This document shows, piece by piece, positions 24,609 through 33,997 of a DNA stretch of 57,041 nt. Every line of letters begins with the position of its first letter. Within the stretch, counting starts at the first letter, position 1. A model generated the notes under the pieces. It was not told where the DNA came from and did no database searches. It was given only the letters and a program-made list of their open reading frames with translations. The translations under genes and the position numbers were made by a program. Source of the stretch: CAZVJA01 sp964626885 (GTDB lineage Bacteria > Planctomycetota > Planctomycetia > Planctomycetales > Planctomycetaceae). The stretch is taken from the NCBI GenBank assembly GCA_964626885.1, contig CAZVJA010000007.1, positions 1 through 57,041 of the forward strand. The letters are read 5' to 3'.

Positions 24609-25847
24609 ATGAGGAATCAGGACATTCAGATTTCGACGCTTGAGAACGGGCTGGTTCTTGTCGTCGAGCCAATGGCGGAGGTGCAATCGGCGTCCTTCTC
24701 CTTACTCGTTCCTGCCGGGAGCGTTTTTGATCCGCCCGGGCAAAATGGTACGGCATCGATTCTTTGTGAATTGATCATGCGCGGCGCGGGAGAATTCGAC
24801 AGCCAACAGTTGTCTTCGGCCCTCGATAACCTCGGCGTGCAGCGGCAAGAATCAGTCGGCCCGGCACATGTCACGTTCACGGGGGCGACGCTCGCCGACA
24901 ATCTTGTCCCGGCATTACGGCTCTATGGGGACGTCCTGCGCCGGCCGCATTTGCCGGCCGATCAATTCGAGGCGGCCCGCCTCGGTGTTGAGCAATCGCT
25001 GTTGGCCCTCGAAGATGAACCCCGCCAGAAGATTATTCTCGAATTACGCCGACGGAGCTTCGACAAGCCGTGGGGTTTGCCGAGTGAAGGGACGCTGGAC
25101 GACTTACAGGCAATTTCGCACAAGTCCGTCCGCCATCATTACACGCGGTGCTTCCGCCCGAATGGAACAATCTTGGGGATTGCCGGGCAAGTTGATCCGC
25201 GGAAGGTGCAGGGGGTTGTCGAAGAAATTTTCGGCGACTGGAAATCAGCCGCGGAACCGGCGTTTGACACATCCCCCAGCGGGCCTCCGCGCGATCATAT
25301 CTCCCACGACTCTACGCAGACGCATATTGCGATTGCCTACCCGACCGTTCCCTACCGCAATCCCGAGTATTACGACGCCTGGGCCGCGGTCAGCGTGCTC
25401 AGCGGCGGAATGAGTTCGCGTCTCTTCACGGAAGTTCGCGAAAAACGGGGGCTCTGCTACTCGGTGCACGCATCGATGGCCAGCATGAGGGATGCCGCGC
25501 GCGTCCTGTGTTATGCCGGCACCACCACGGAGCGGGCACAGGAGACATTGGACGTAACGATGCGAGAAGTGTTGAAGCTGGGAGAGGGAATTGCCGAGGA
25601 TGAGCTCGAACGCTGCCGCGCCCGTGCGAAGAGTTCGTTGATCATGCAGCAGGAATCGACGCTCTCTCGCTCCTCTTCGATCGCCCGCGACTGGTATCAT
25701 CTCGGGCGCGTCACGACGCTTGCGGAAGTGCGGCAAAAGATCGACGATCTCACCGTCTCCTCCGTACTCGGACATTTGAAAAATCACCCTGCGCGGGACT
25801 TTACCATTCTGACCATCGGTCAGGCGCCGCTGGAGGTGTCCTGGTGA
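24609..25847 (+). CDS. M16 family peptidase-like protein, catalytic motif lost
   Basis: A 412-residue protein with the two-lobed M16 (pitrilysin/insulinase) fold. Recognisable blocks are LENGLVLVVEPM, GPAHVTFTGATLADNLVPAL, IAGQVDP, and the C-terminal SGGMSSRLFTEVREKRGLCYSVHA. The zinc motif HxxEH is absent: the aligned segment is SILCEL (Ser50, Cys53, Glu54 in place of His, Glu and His). It is therefore likely the non-catalytic partner of the next protein. The ATG at 24609 has AGG just upstream; the frame is open to 24429. The next gene overlaps it by four bases (GTGA), which implies co-translation. Confidence 0.9.
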   Translation: MRNQDIQISTLENGLVLVVEPMAEVQSASFSLLVPAGSVFDPPGQNGTASILCELIMRGAGEFDSQQLSSALDNLGVQRQESVGPAHVTFTGATLADNLVPALRLYGDVLRRPHLPADQFEAARLGVEQSLLALEDEPRQKIILELRRRSFDKPWGLPSEGTLDDLQAISHKSVRHHYTRCFRPNGTILGIAGQVDPRKVQGVVEEIFGDWKSAAEPAFDTSPSGPPRDHISHDSTQTHIAIAYPTVPYRNPEYYDAWAAVSVLSGGMSSRLFTEVREKRGLCYSVHASMASMRDAARVLCYAGTTTERAQETLDVTMREVLKLGEGIAEDELERCRARAKSSLIMQQESTLSRSSSIARDWYHLGRVTTLAEVRQKIDDLTVSSVLGHLKNHPARDFTILTIGQAPLEVSW

Positions 25848-27079
25848 AATTTCATCAAACGACGTTCGACAACGGGCTCGATATCGTCGCCGAACTGAAT
25901 CCACACGTCTTCTCAACGGCTGTCGGATTTTTCGTCCGGACCGGCGCACGCGATGAAACGCCCGAAGTTTCGGGAGTCAGCCATTTTCTCGAGCACATGG
26001 CTTTCAAAGGGAACGAGCGCTACTCGGCCGACGATCTCAATCGAATCTTCGATGAGATCGGCGCGAAGTACAATGCTTCGACGAGCGAAGAAATCACGTT
26101 ATTCTATGGCGCGATCTTGCCGGAGTATCTGCCGCGCGCGTTCGAGATGTTCGCCGCGCTCATCCGTCCATCGTTGCGGACCGATGACTTCGACATGGAG
26201 AAGAAGGTGATCCTCGAAGAGATCGGAATGTACGAGGATCAACCATCGTTCGTTGCGTACGAAAATGCGATGCAGACACACTTCGCCGGACATCCGCTCG
26301 GCCAAAGCATTCTGGGAACCACGGCGACTGTCGGCGGACTGACATCCGAGCAGATGCGGAAGTATCACTCGGAACGTTACAAAGCGGGGAACATCGTGTT
26401 GGCTGTCGCGGGAAACACCTCGTGGGACGAAGTTCGCACGCTCGCCGAACGCTGGTGTGCCGATTGGCCTGCGGGAAATCCGGGACGGGTAACGAGCGAG
26501 GCCCTACCGACGGGAGGGAGAAAAATCATTACTCGGGATTCGAGCACGCATCAGCACGTGATGCAGTTGGCTCCCGCTCCGAGTGCGACCGATCCTCTGC
26601 GATTCGCGGGCGAACTGCTGAGCGTCATTGTCGGCGACGACAGCGGGAGCCGTCTGTACTGGGATGTGGTCGATCCAGGTTTCGCGGAGGCGGCGGATCT
26701 CGGATACAACGAGTACGACGGTAGTGGTGCCTATCTGACGTACCTCAGCTGCGATCCGGAATCGACCGCGGAAAACCTCGAGAGGATCGCGCGAATCTAC
26801 GACGACGTCAATCAGAACGGTGTCAAAGAGGATGAACTCAAGCAGGCCAAGAGCAAGGTTGCATCGCGCGTTGTACTACGCAGCGAGCGACCGATGGGGC
26901 GGCTCTCATCGCTCGGCAGTAACTGGGTCTATCGGCACGAATACCGTACTGTCGAAGACGACCTGAAGATTTTGCAATCGATTACAACGTCCGATATCCG
27001 TGCTCTGTTGCAACGGTATCCGTTGGGGGCCGTCTCGACAGCGACAGTCGGCCCACTGCAATCGCTCAACGGCGATTGA
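25844..27079 (+). CDS. M16 family zinc peptidase (catalytic subunit)
   Basis: A 411-residue zinc metallopeptidase with the inverted zinc motif HFLEH at residues 47-51 and a third ligand 75 residues on (ILEEI, Glu125/126). Other M16 blocks are TSEEITLFYG, YEDQPS, and SGSRLYWDVVDPGFAE. The GTG start at 25844 overlaps the stop of the preceding degenerate M16 gene. M16B proteases often work as heterodimers of one catalytic and one non-catalytic chain (as in the mitochondrial processing peptidase), and this pair fits that. No signal peptide is seen, so it is probably cytoplasmic; the substrate is unknown. Confidence 0.93.
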   Translation: MKFHQTTFDNGLDIVAELNPHVFSTAVGFFVRTGARDETPEVSGVSHFLEHMAFKGNERYSADDLNRIFDEIGAKYNASTSEEITLFYGAILPEYLPRAFEMFAALIRPSLRTDDFDMEKKVILEEIGMYEDQPSFVAYENAMQTHFAGHPLGQSILGTTATVGGLTSEQMRKYHSERYKAGNIVLAVAGNTSWDEVRTLAERWCADWPAGNPGRVTSEALPTGGRKIITRDSSTHQHVMQLAPAPSATDPLRFAGELLSVIVGDDSGSRLYWDVVDPGFAEAADLGYNEYDGSGAYLTYLSCDPESTAENLERIARIYDDVNQNGVKEDELKQAKSKVASRVVLRSERPMGRLSSLGSNWVYRHEYRTVEDDLKILQSITTSDIRALLQRYPLGAVSTATVGPLQSLNGD

Positions 27080-27137
27080 TCGGCGGGATTTACGGCGATT
27101 TCAGCAGTTATTCGCAACGGAACGAGGGAAACTGGGG

Positions 27138-27155
27138 TTCTGCGGATTCTGCGGG
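27138..27155. repeat. Two tandem nonamers
   Basis: TTCTGCGGA (27138-27146) and TTCTGCGGG (27147-27155) are two adjacent 9-base units in the gap between the M16 pair and the WaaP-like kinase. Similar tandem nonamers occur at 36607-36624. Confidence 0.45.
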
Positions 27156-27266
27156 AACTGTAGAATCCCGCTTCGCCGAGTCAGTTGATTCTGGCGTGCA
27201 AAGCATTCGCTGTGCTGCGAACGGATAACCGTCGCGGCATCCAACTTCGCGGAAGGAATCGCGAAC

Positions 27267-28241
27267 GTGGCACAAGTTTCTCCCGACTCGAACGGCACTT
27301 CGTCGACGAACGATGCTTCGCAGATTTCTCGGAAGCAGGCCGACAAGGCTCGTGGCCCGCATTTCAACATTCGTTCATTTCCCGGGCTTCGCAACGCGAG
27401 GCTCAAGTTGGTCCGTCCGCGCGGAACTGGTTATGCCGTGCCGGAGTTTTCGCGCGCCTGCCTCATTCGGTTGATTGATTTTCCGGAGATGCCTTTTCGC
27501 ACAGGTGTGAGCGATACGATCAAGGCGGGAAACAGCGCGCTGGTGGTTCGTACCGAATTCCCCATCGCCGGAAAAATGACGTCGGTGGCATATAAACATG
27601 TTCGCCGTCGAACGTGGATCAAGCGGCTTACGCAACTGTTTCGCCCACATCGCGTGCTGCGAACCTGGAAGCTCGCTCATCTGCTTCTGGCGCGCGGCAT
27701 TGCGACTGCCCGGCCGTTGGCTGTCATCGTGCCAAGAACCGCCCGTCTTTCGGGAGATGGATACCTGATTTCCGAATGGATCGACGGTGCCGTTCAGCCA
27801 ATCGAATTTGGGCGAGTGCTTCGTCCGTACAAGCCGCACTCCCACGAACGCCGCATGCATCACGCAGCATGCGCGCTCGGGGAACTGCTCGGTCGCATGC
27901 ACGCGGCGAAAATATCTCATCGCGATCTGAAATCCGCTAACGTGTTGTTGCAAGATCAGCCGGATGGAGTCGCAGCTTATATCATCGATCTGGATGGTGC
28001 GGCGTTGCGGGCGAGAATTCGGCGTCGCACCAGAATCCGGGATCTCTCCCGACTGGCGGTCGGGCTCGACGGCTGTGCCGACGCGAATCTCGCCACCCGC
28101 CTTCGATTTCTCAAGAGCTATCTCGCGGTGGCTGGCGATGTGACCTGGGAGTGGAAGACGGCGTGGCACGACTTGTCCGCCGCGACAATCGCTCGCCGCA
28201 GTCGTCGCGATCTGAAGAAGTCAAAAAAGTCGATGCAGTAA
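27267..28241 (+). CDS. Lipopolysaccharide kinase (WaaP/InaA-like)
   Basis: A 324-residue protein kinase-like sugar kinase. It has the catalytic loop H218-R-D220-LKSAN and the metal-binding D241-L-D243, within the InaA/WaaP-type fold, where the small lobe ends in TSVAYKHVRRR. Such enzymes phosphorylate LPS core sugars or Kdo. The GTG start at 27267 has GGAAGGA upstream. A glycosyltransferase follows after 36 bases on the same strand, which supports envelope polysaccharide work. Other small-molecule kinases share the same fold, so the substrate is inferred. Confidence 0.8.
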   Translation: MAQVSPDSNGTSSTNDASQISRKQADKARGPHFNIRSFPGLRNARLKLVRPRGTGYAVPEFSRACLIRLIDFPEMPFRTGVSDTIKAGNSALVVRTEFPIAGKMTSVAYKHVRRRTWIKRLTQLFRPHRVLRTWKLAHLLLARGIATARPLAVIVPRTARLSGDGYLISEWIDGAVQPIEFGRVLRPYKPHSHERRMHHAACALGELLGRMHAAKISHRDLKSANVLLQDQPDGVAAYIIDLDGAALRARIRRRTRIRDLSRLAVGLDGCADANLATRLRFLKSYLAVAGDVTWEWKTAWHDLSAATIARRSRRDLKKSKKSMQ

Positions 28242-28277
28242 AGAAGACATCGAAGCAAGGAGATTGGGGCCAATTTG

Positions 28278-29291
28278 ATGCGCATCTTGTTCTTATCCAC
28301 TCGGGCCGCGAAGCCAAGTTATCGTTTTCGAGTCGAGCAGATGCTCCCGTATTTGAGAGCGCGCGGGCACATCGTCGAGACCGCCTTTCTTCAGAAATCC
28401 CTTTGGCGGCGATGGTCCGTTTATCGCCGCCTGTCGGAATACGACCTCGTCTTTTTGCAGAAACGGCTGCTTAGCTGGGGGGAACTGCGGATCGTCCGGC
28501 AGCGTTCAATTCGGCTGGTCTATGACCTCGACGATGCAGTGATGTACGACAGCGAGGGAAATGAGGATGCACGACGACTCGCCCGATTCCAGGCGACCTG
28601 CCGTGCTGCCGATCTTGTCATCTGCGGTAACGATTATCTTCACGAACTGGCGGTACAGGCGGGCGGTCGCACGACCACGATCCCAACGGCGATCGATACA
28701 AATCGTTTTTGCCCCGCAACGGACAAGCAATCCCGCGAAACAGGCGAACCGCTGACGATTGGTTGGACCGGCAGCCGTGCAACCAATGGGTATCTGAACG
28801 CGGTTTTGCCGACGATTGCCCCATTCGCGGGTCGGGTGCGGGTCAAAATCATTTCCGATACTGCGGCAGGGATCAACTATTCATTACTCCAGGATGTGCC
28901 GCATCAGTTTGTGCGGTGGTCGCCGGAGATCGAAGTTGCGGAAACGGGTACGTTCGACATCGGTATCATGCCATTGCCGGACGATCCCTGGTCGCGCGGT
29001 AAGTGCGGCTTCAAGGCCCTGCAATACATGGCGTTGGGAATTCCCGCCATTTGCAGCCCGGTCGGTGTCAATCGAGAGATTGTGCATGACGGGCTGAACG
29101 GATTTCTCGCCGGCACGCGCGACGAATGGTACCAGGCGATCTCGCGCCTCGTGAAGGACAGCGAATTGCGCGAGACGATGGGCCATGCCGGTCGCCGACG
29201 CGTTGAGCAGGACTATGCCCTTGACGTCGTCGCTCCGCGTCTGGTGGATGTGATGGAGCACGTCCAGTCCATGGGGCGAAAATCGGCGTGA
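28278..29291 (+). CDS. Glycosyltransferase family 4-like protein
   Basis: A 337-residue GT-B enzyme. The N-terminal Rossmann half begins MRILFLSTRAAKPSYRFR and includes LVYDLDDAV; the C-terminal half shows IGWTGSRATNGYL and the donor-binding segment GFKALQYMALGIPAICSPVGVN. It transfers a sugar from an activated donor; donor and acceptor cannot be read. The ATG at 28278 is chosen over the TTG three bases earlier. It follows the WaaP-like kinase closely, so both probably act on the same envelope polysaccharide. Confidence 0.88.
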   Translation: MRILFLSTRAAKPSYRFRVEQMLPYLRARGHIVETAFLQKSLWRRWSVYRRLSEYDLVFLQKRLLSWGELRIVRQRSIRLVYDLDDAVMYDSEGNEDARRLARFQATCRAADLVICGNDYLHELAVQAGGRTTTIPTAIDTNRFCPATDKQSRETGEPLTIGWTGSRATNGYLNAVLPTIAPFAGRVRVKIISDTAAGINYSLLQDVPHQFVRWSPEIEVAETGTFDIGIMPLPDDPWSRGKCGFKALQYMALGIPAICSPVGVNREIVHDGLNGFLAGTRDEWYQAISRLVKDSELRETMGHAGRRRVEQDYALDVVAPRLVDVMEHVQSMGRKSA

Positions 29292-29447
29292 ATGCCGGCA
29301 ACCTATGGAATTCAGGTAGCCGCGATTCTTCCTGCCGAAGAAGTTTCCTGCCCTGCTGGCCGAAATATCGAGATGTGACCTGCCGCTTTATTTCGAAATT
29401 CTCTGGTTTTTCGTCTAACAAACCTGCCGTGTCGTCCGTCTAATCGA

Positions 29448-29990
29448 GTGGATGACATCCTATTGCTGGGCAGGGAAATGACGGACAACGGCCAGGCCGG
29501 CGCCCACGACTGGTTTCGTGACGCCCACGACCGCTACGAAGAACCGCTGACGCGCTACGCACAGCGGATCACTGGGGATTTCGAACGCGCCCGAGATGTC
29601 GTGCAGGAGACGTTTATGCGTCTGTGCAGCCACGGGCACGAGAAAGTCGACGGACATCTGGCCGAGTGGCTGTTCACCGTTTGCCGCAATCGGGCGCTCG
29701 ATCTGCGCCGCAGGGAGAGACGCATGACGCTGCTCACTGAAGATCAGGACACGGAAGCCCGCAACAGTTCTCCCGAATTGACAGTGGAGAATCGCGACGC
29801 CGCCGGGCGGGTCATGCGCTTGCTCGAAGGTCTATCAGAGAACCAACAGACGGTGATCCGTCTGAAATTTCAGAACGGGTTGAGTTACCGGGAGATCAGC
29901 GAGGTGACGGGCCTGACGGTCTCGAACGTCGGCTTCCTGATCCATCGTGGATTGAAAACGATCCGCGAACGCATGCGCGAGTCATCGTAA
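29448..29990 (+). CDS. ECF RNA polymerase sigma factor
   Basis: A 180-residue alternative sigma factor. Region 2 spans about 20-90 (RYAQRITGDFERARDVVQETFMRLC and LFTVCRNRALDLRRRERR) and region 4 about 125-175 (LSENQQTVIRLKFQNGLSYREISE, then TVSNVGFLIHRGL). It should direct RNA polymerase to a small regulon. The GTG at 29448 gives the listed length; an in-frame ATG lies at 29478. Two copies of CGTCTAA, an ECF -10 motif, lie at 29412 and 29437. The next gene encodes a membrane protein whose N terminus looks like its anti-sigma factor. Confidence 0.92.
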   Translation: MDDILLLGREMTDNGQAGAHDWFRDAHDRYEEPLTRYAQRITGDFERARDVVQETFMRLCSHGHEKVDGHLAEWLFTVCRNRALDLRRRERRMTLLTEDQDTEARNSSPELTVENRDAAGRVMRLLEGLSENQQTVIRLKFQNGLSYREISEVTGLTVSNVGFLIHRGLKTIRERMRESS

Positions 29991-30028
29991 CCAGACATTC
30001 AAGAATTCACCGCAGAGATCAGATTATG

Positions 30029-30052
30029 GGCCGCCGCTAACAGGGCGCGGCC
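30029..30052 (+). other. Hairpin before the VWA-gene ribosome site
   Basis: GGCCGC (30029-30034) pairs with GCGGCC (30047-30052) and ends at the base before GGGAG (30053-30057), the Shine-Dalgarno of the VWA gene. It could influence the ratio of sigma factor to anti-sigma protein. Confidence 0.35.
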
Positions 30053-30064
30053 GGGAGTTTGACC

Positions 30065-33000
30065 ATGTCCCAAATGCATAACGAACAGTCGCGGTTTGAT
30101 CCGAATGATCCTCGCTTGACGGCCTACGTGCTCGACGAACTGAGCACGGACGAACGCATTGCAGTCGAGCGGTTACTGGCCGCTTCGCCGGAAGCGCGAA
30201 TGGCGGTCGCTGAGATTCGCGAGACGGTTATGGAATTGCAGTCGGCCTTTGATGCCGAGCCGATCGCGCCGCTGGACGAGCTGATTCCAAGCGACACCGC
30301 ACGTCGTAGGAACTCAGCTGTGATTCGGTCGCCCGGATTCTCGAACAGCGCCTCACGAAGCGGGTTGAGCGTCACCACCGGGCCTCGTCAGCCGGTATCA
30401 CGACGGGCCAAGCTCCTGCTGACGGGTACTGTCGCCGCGGCACTGGTTATGACTGTTGTCTTGGTGAGGGAGCAGGGAGCGCCGTCGGCCAACTCGACAC
30501 TGATCGCAACGAATGCCGTTCTAGATGATGAGCGGGAGTACGCTGCTCTCGTTGCTCAACAAATTCATGGCCTTGATGTGGATAGTTTGGCCCAGCCTGA
30601 GTTCCAATCGACGACGACAATGCTGGGGCGGAGTGGTGGTAATTCGGCGAACGGAGTGGGGTCGGAATCACTTTATGAGAACCAAGCCCGGTTACACTTG
30701 CGTCGGCTCACGGATGAAAAACAGCGCCTGTCAGAGCAACTCGCCCGTTCGACAAATCTGCCTTCGCCACAATTGGCTGATCTGTCAAACAGGAGCAGGC
30801 AGTTCAGTTTGGGCGCCACAGTGACCGTTTCAGATGGTGCTGCTCTCAGGTCGCCGGAATCAGTGCCAGTTCCCAGTGTCAACGGCGTTGCGGAGGGTTA
30901 CCACTTGTCGGCTGGGCCTCACGCGGTTGTGGTCGGAAATAACGGAGCGAACGCGGCAGCCATGCCGACTCCACGCTCCAAAGAACCCGGCTTGGCGGGA
31001 GTCACTGTTCTGTCGAGTTCCGCAGGCTTACTGCCTCAACAGAGCTTCCATTACGATCCCTCCGTACGCCAGGAAATTAGCGGATTCGCAATACTGGGTG
31101 GTACACAGGCGGGTCCAAATTTAACAACTCCGGAGCGATACGGGAAGCAGCCGACGGTGGATAGTTACCTCGGAATGAACTTTACCGACGTTGCAGTGGG
31201 GCAAAACCTGATCTTCAATGGCAGCGCGAGCGGTGTTCCCATCGGCATGGATGGATTACTAAATCCCGGCACCGCAGGGGGACTGTCGGTAGCAATCGAG
31301 CACATCACCCTACCGCCGGGGCTACAACAGGAATCGGCCCGGACTGAGAATGGGTACGTTCTGCACGACCATCTCCAGTTCCTGCCGGCAGAGCAGTCGG
31401 GTCAAGCAAACAGTGCCGGAAAATCGCCAGCCGACATTCTGAGACGGAATGCCGAATTCTCAAAGCGAGTTGGCAAGCAAGAGTCGCTCACTAATCGTGA
31501 GAATCTTGCGCTTTGGGGCGAGATTAAAGACTTGAATAGTGACGGAGTTGTTACGGAACAAGAACAGCTAGCCCAGGTTCGTAGTCCCGAGGTCCAGCCC
31601 CGTTGGTACTTCAATGCTCGACCGGATCTCCCGCAGCAGAACACCGAAGCCTACGAGCCGATTGTCGAAAACGAATTCCTCTCGCCGCGCGTGGCGCCGC
31701 TTTCCACCTTTGGCGTCGATGTCGATACCGCCTCTTACTCGAACGTCCGGCGGTTTCTCACGCAGGGACAGTTGCCGCCGCCGAACGCCGTTCGCATTGA
31801 AGAGTTGCTTAACTACTTCAAGTACAACGATCCGGCACCGCAATCGGGTAAGTCATTCTCGGTGAACATGGAAACAGCCGCCTGCCCCTGGAACCCAGAG
31901 CATAAGCTGGTGCGGATCGGCTTGAAGGGGAAAGAAATTCCGCACAACGAACGTCCGGCCTCGAACCTGGTCTATCTCATAGATGTCTCCGGCTCGATGA
32001 AGGAAGACAACAAGCTGCCGCTGGTGAAGTCGGGGCTGGAACTGCTTGTCAATGAAATGGCCGACAATGACCGGGTGGCGATTGTCACCTACGCCGGGCA
32101 TGCAGGAGTCGCGCTCGAATCGACACCGGGAAACGAGCGGCAGAAGATTCTGAATGTCATCCGCGGCCTGAACGCCGACGGTTCGACCAACGGTGAAGCG
32201 GGGCTGCAGCTCGCCTATGAGCAGGCGGTCAAGCATCTCATCGCCAATGGCACCAACCGGGTGATTCTCTGTACCGACGGCGATTTCAATGTCGGCGTCA
32301 GTGATGACGACCAACTCGTGAAAATCATCGGCCGGCACGCGAAGTCCGGCGTCTACTTGAGCATCTTCGGATTCGGCATGGGGAATCTCAAAGACGCGAA
32401 GCTCGAGAAATTGGCCGACAAGGGGAACGGCCACTACGGCTACGTGGACGGCATTCGTGAAGCGCAGAAAGTCTTTGTCGAGGAGATGATCGGTACGCTC
32501 TACACCATCGCGAAGGACGTGAAGGTACAGGTTGAGTTCAACCCGGCGAAGGTGGGGGCGTATCGGCTCATCGGTTACGAAAATCGCATCATGCCCGCGC
32601 AGGATTTCCATAACGATGCGAAGGATGCTGGCGACATCGGTGCGGGGCATTCGGTGACCGCGTTGTACGAAATCGTTCCCCCCGGCCAGCCACTGCCGCG
32701 TAAGGGATTGAAGTACCAACCCACAGCCGAAGTCAAAGAAGCCCCCAAGCCGCAAAACAACTCGCCCGAGTTGTTGACCCTCTCGCTGCGCTATAAACGT
32801 TCCGAGGTCATCACGCCAGCGAGAATTGCTGGGGATGGAGTGTTCCAGCGGAGCGTGCAGGAGGATTACCCGCTGGCGGAGCCGACCGACGGAAGTGCGA
32901 AAACATCCGATGATTTCCGCTGGTCGGCAGCCGTGGCGGCGTTCGGCATGATTCTGCGCGATTCGCCGAACCGCGGATTGGCCAACTTGCGAATGGTCCA

Positions 33001-33475
33001 TGAGTTGGCGACGAGCAGCATTGGTGGTTGGGGGGGGCCTCAGGACGATAACTATCAGACTGCCGAACATGTCCGCCGGAATGAATTTCTGGAACTCGTC
33101 AAGATCGCGGGAAAGCTGAGCGGAGTCATTGCCGTCGACGATAATCAGAATAACGGCATGGAACGCAAGACCGAAGAGGGGGCGGCAAACTTGACACAGC
33201 CAAGTGCTCCGGAAACGAAGGCAGAATTCGATATCCGGAGGACTTCGGCTGACTTTGCCTTACAACATACAGCGGTCAATAAAGGGATGAGCGAAAAAGA
33301 CGCGCGACGTGTGCTTGCGGGAGAAGGCTTTCAACTCGATCCCGACCAGAAGGGAGTCAAGCAGGGCTGGCTGCGGTTTCGCAAGCCTTGGAGCGTCGGA
33401 GGCCACCACTATGTCACGCTTCGAATCGATAAGGAACAGGTCGTGGAGTTCGACGAGATTTGGAACGATCCTTAG
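30065..33475 (+). CDS. VWA/YfbK-type membrane protein with anti-sigma-like N terminus
   Basis: A 1136-residue protein. Residues 1-70 look like an anti-sigma segment (DPRLTAYVLDELSTDER), a membrane span lies at about 117-134, and a large exported part follows. This contains an EF-hand loop at 489-500 (DLNSDGVVTEQE), the YfbK N-terminal region (WYFNARPDLPQ to about 620), and a VWA domain with the MIDAS motif DVSGS at D640, followed by the YfbK C-terminal (DUF3520) domain. The ATG at 30065 has GGGAG eight bases upstream. Placed directly after the ECF sigma gene, it probably binds that sigma factor and senses an external signal. Confidence 0.85.
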   Translation: MSQMHNEQSRFDPNDPRLTAYVLDELSTDERIAVERLLAASPEARMAVAEIRETVMELQSAFDAEPIAPLDELIPSDTARRRNSAVIRSPGFSNSASRSGLSVTTGPRQPVSRRAKLLLTGTVAAALVMTVVLVREQGAPSANSTLIATNAVLDDEREYAALVAQQIHGLDVDSLAQPEFQSTTTMLGRSGGNSANGVGSESLYENQARLHLRRLTDEKQRLSEQLARSTNLPSPQLADLSNRSRQFSLGATVTVSDGAALRSPESVPVPSVNGVAEGYHLSAGPHAVVVGNNGANAAAMPTPRSKEPGLAGVTVLSSSAGLLPQQSFHYDPSVRQEISGFAILGGTQAGPNLTTPERYGKQPTVDSYLGMNFTDVAVGQNLIFNGSASGVPIGMDGLLNPGTAGGLSVAIEHITLPPGLQQESARTENGYVLHDHLQFLPAEQSGQANSAGKSPADILRRNAEFSKRVGKQESLTNRENLALWGEIKDLNSDGVVTEQEQLAQVRSPEVQPRWYFNARPDLPQQNTEAYEPIVENEFLSPRVAPLSTFGVDVDTASYSNVRRFLTQGQLPPPNAVRIEELLNYFKYNDPAPQSGKSFSVNMETAACPWNPEHKLVRIGLKGKEIPHNERPASNLVYLIDVSGSMKEDNKLPLVKSGLELLVNEMADNDRVAIVTYAGHAGVALESTPGNERQKILNVIRGLNADGSTNGEAGLQLAYEQAVKHLIANGTNRVILCTDGDFNVGVSDDDQLVKIIGRHAKSGVYLSIFGFGMGNLKDAKLEKLADKGNGHYGYVDGIREAQKVFVEEMIGTLYTIAKDVKVQVEFNPAKVGAYRLIGYENRIMPAQDFHNDAKDAGDIGAGHSVTALYEIVPPGQPLPRKGLKYQPTAEVKEAPKPQNNSPELLTLSLRYKRSEVITPARIAGDGVFQRSVQEDYPLAEPTDGSAKTSDDFRWSAAVAAFGMILRDSPNRGLANLRMVHELATSSIGGWGGPQDDNYQTAEHVRRNEFLELVKIAGKLSGVIAVDDNQNNGMERKTEEGAANLTQPSAPETKAEFDIRRTSADFALQHTAVNKGMSEKDARRVLAGEGFQLDPDQKGVKQGWLRFRKPWSVGGHHYVTLRIDKEQVVEFDEIWNDP

Positions 33476-33552
33476 CAGTAGTTCCGGCGTGAAACAAAGC
33501 CCACGGGACTTACGAACACTCATGAAGACGTTCACTCAGCGAGGAGAGGGAA

Positions 33553-33915
33553 ATGAGAATGTCTTACCGGACTCTGATCTGGGTGGTCTGCATCGCGGTA
33601 ATGGGATTTGCTACATATCGCTGGATCGAGGCCGGGGAGGAGCCTGCCGCGAAAGCAGTTTCCTCGGTGACCTTGCAAGAGCTGCTGGACCGGGTGCAGA
33701 AGCTCGAAACGCGTGTGGACCAGCTCGAGGGGAGGCCGCTCACCCTCTTTCCTGCGCATGGACTCCTTCCTCGGTATGGAAACGTTCCATACTCTCATTC
33801 CCCCTCGTATCCACCGGGGACGGAATTTCCCAACGGGTGGCAGCAGCGTGAGATCAACGGGATACGTTACTATCTCGTCCCGCTCGATTCGGCGGCGGGA
33901 AAAGGGCCGAAGTAG
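33553..33915 (+). CDS. Small membrane-anchored coiled-coil protein
   Basis: A 120-residue protein of unknown function. It has a signal anchor at about 6-23 (RTLIWVVCIAVMGFATY), a short coiled coil at about 38-60 (LQELLDRVQKLETRVDQLEG) and a Pro/Tyr-rich C terminus. GAGGAGAGGG lies directly upstream of the ATG, an unusually strong ribosome site for this window. It follows the VWA gene by 77 bases and may be part of the same operon. I know no family name for it. Confidence 0.65.
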   Translation: MRMSYRTLIWVVCIAVMGFATYRWIEAGEEPAAKAVSSVTLQELLDRVQKLETRVDQLEGRPLTLFPAHGLLPRYGNVPYSHSPSYPPGTEFPNGWQQREINGIRYYLVPLDSAAGKGPK

Positions 33916-33997
33916 ATGCCAGAGTATTGATGGCCAGAAACCATACTGTTCTGGCCTGTGCAGCTACAATGCATCGCCGACGGATGGGAGTTGTTCC

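Noticed and set aside
33713..33997. N-terminal extension of the 415-residue exported protein
   Set aside because: It overlaps the preceding coiled-coil gene in another frame and would hide the clear signal peptide at 33998.
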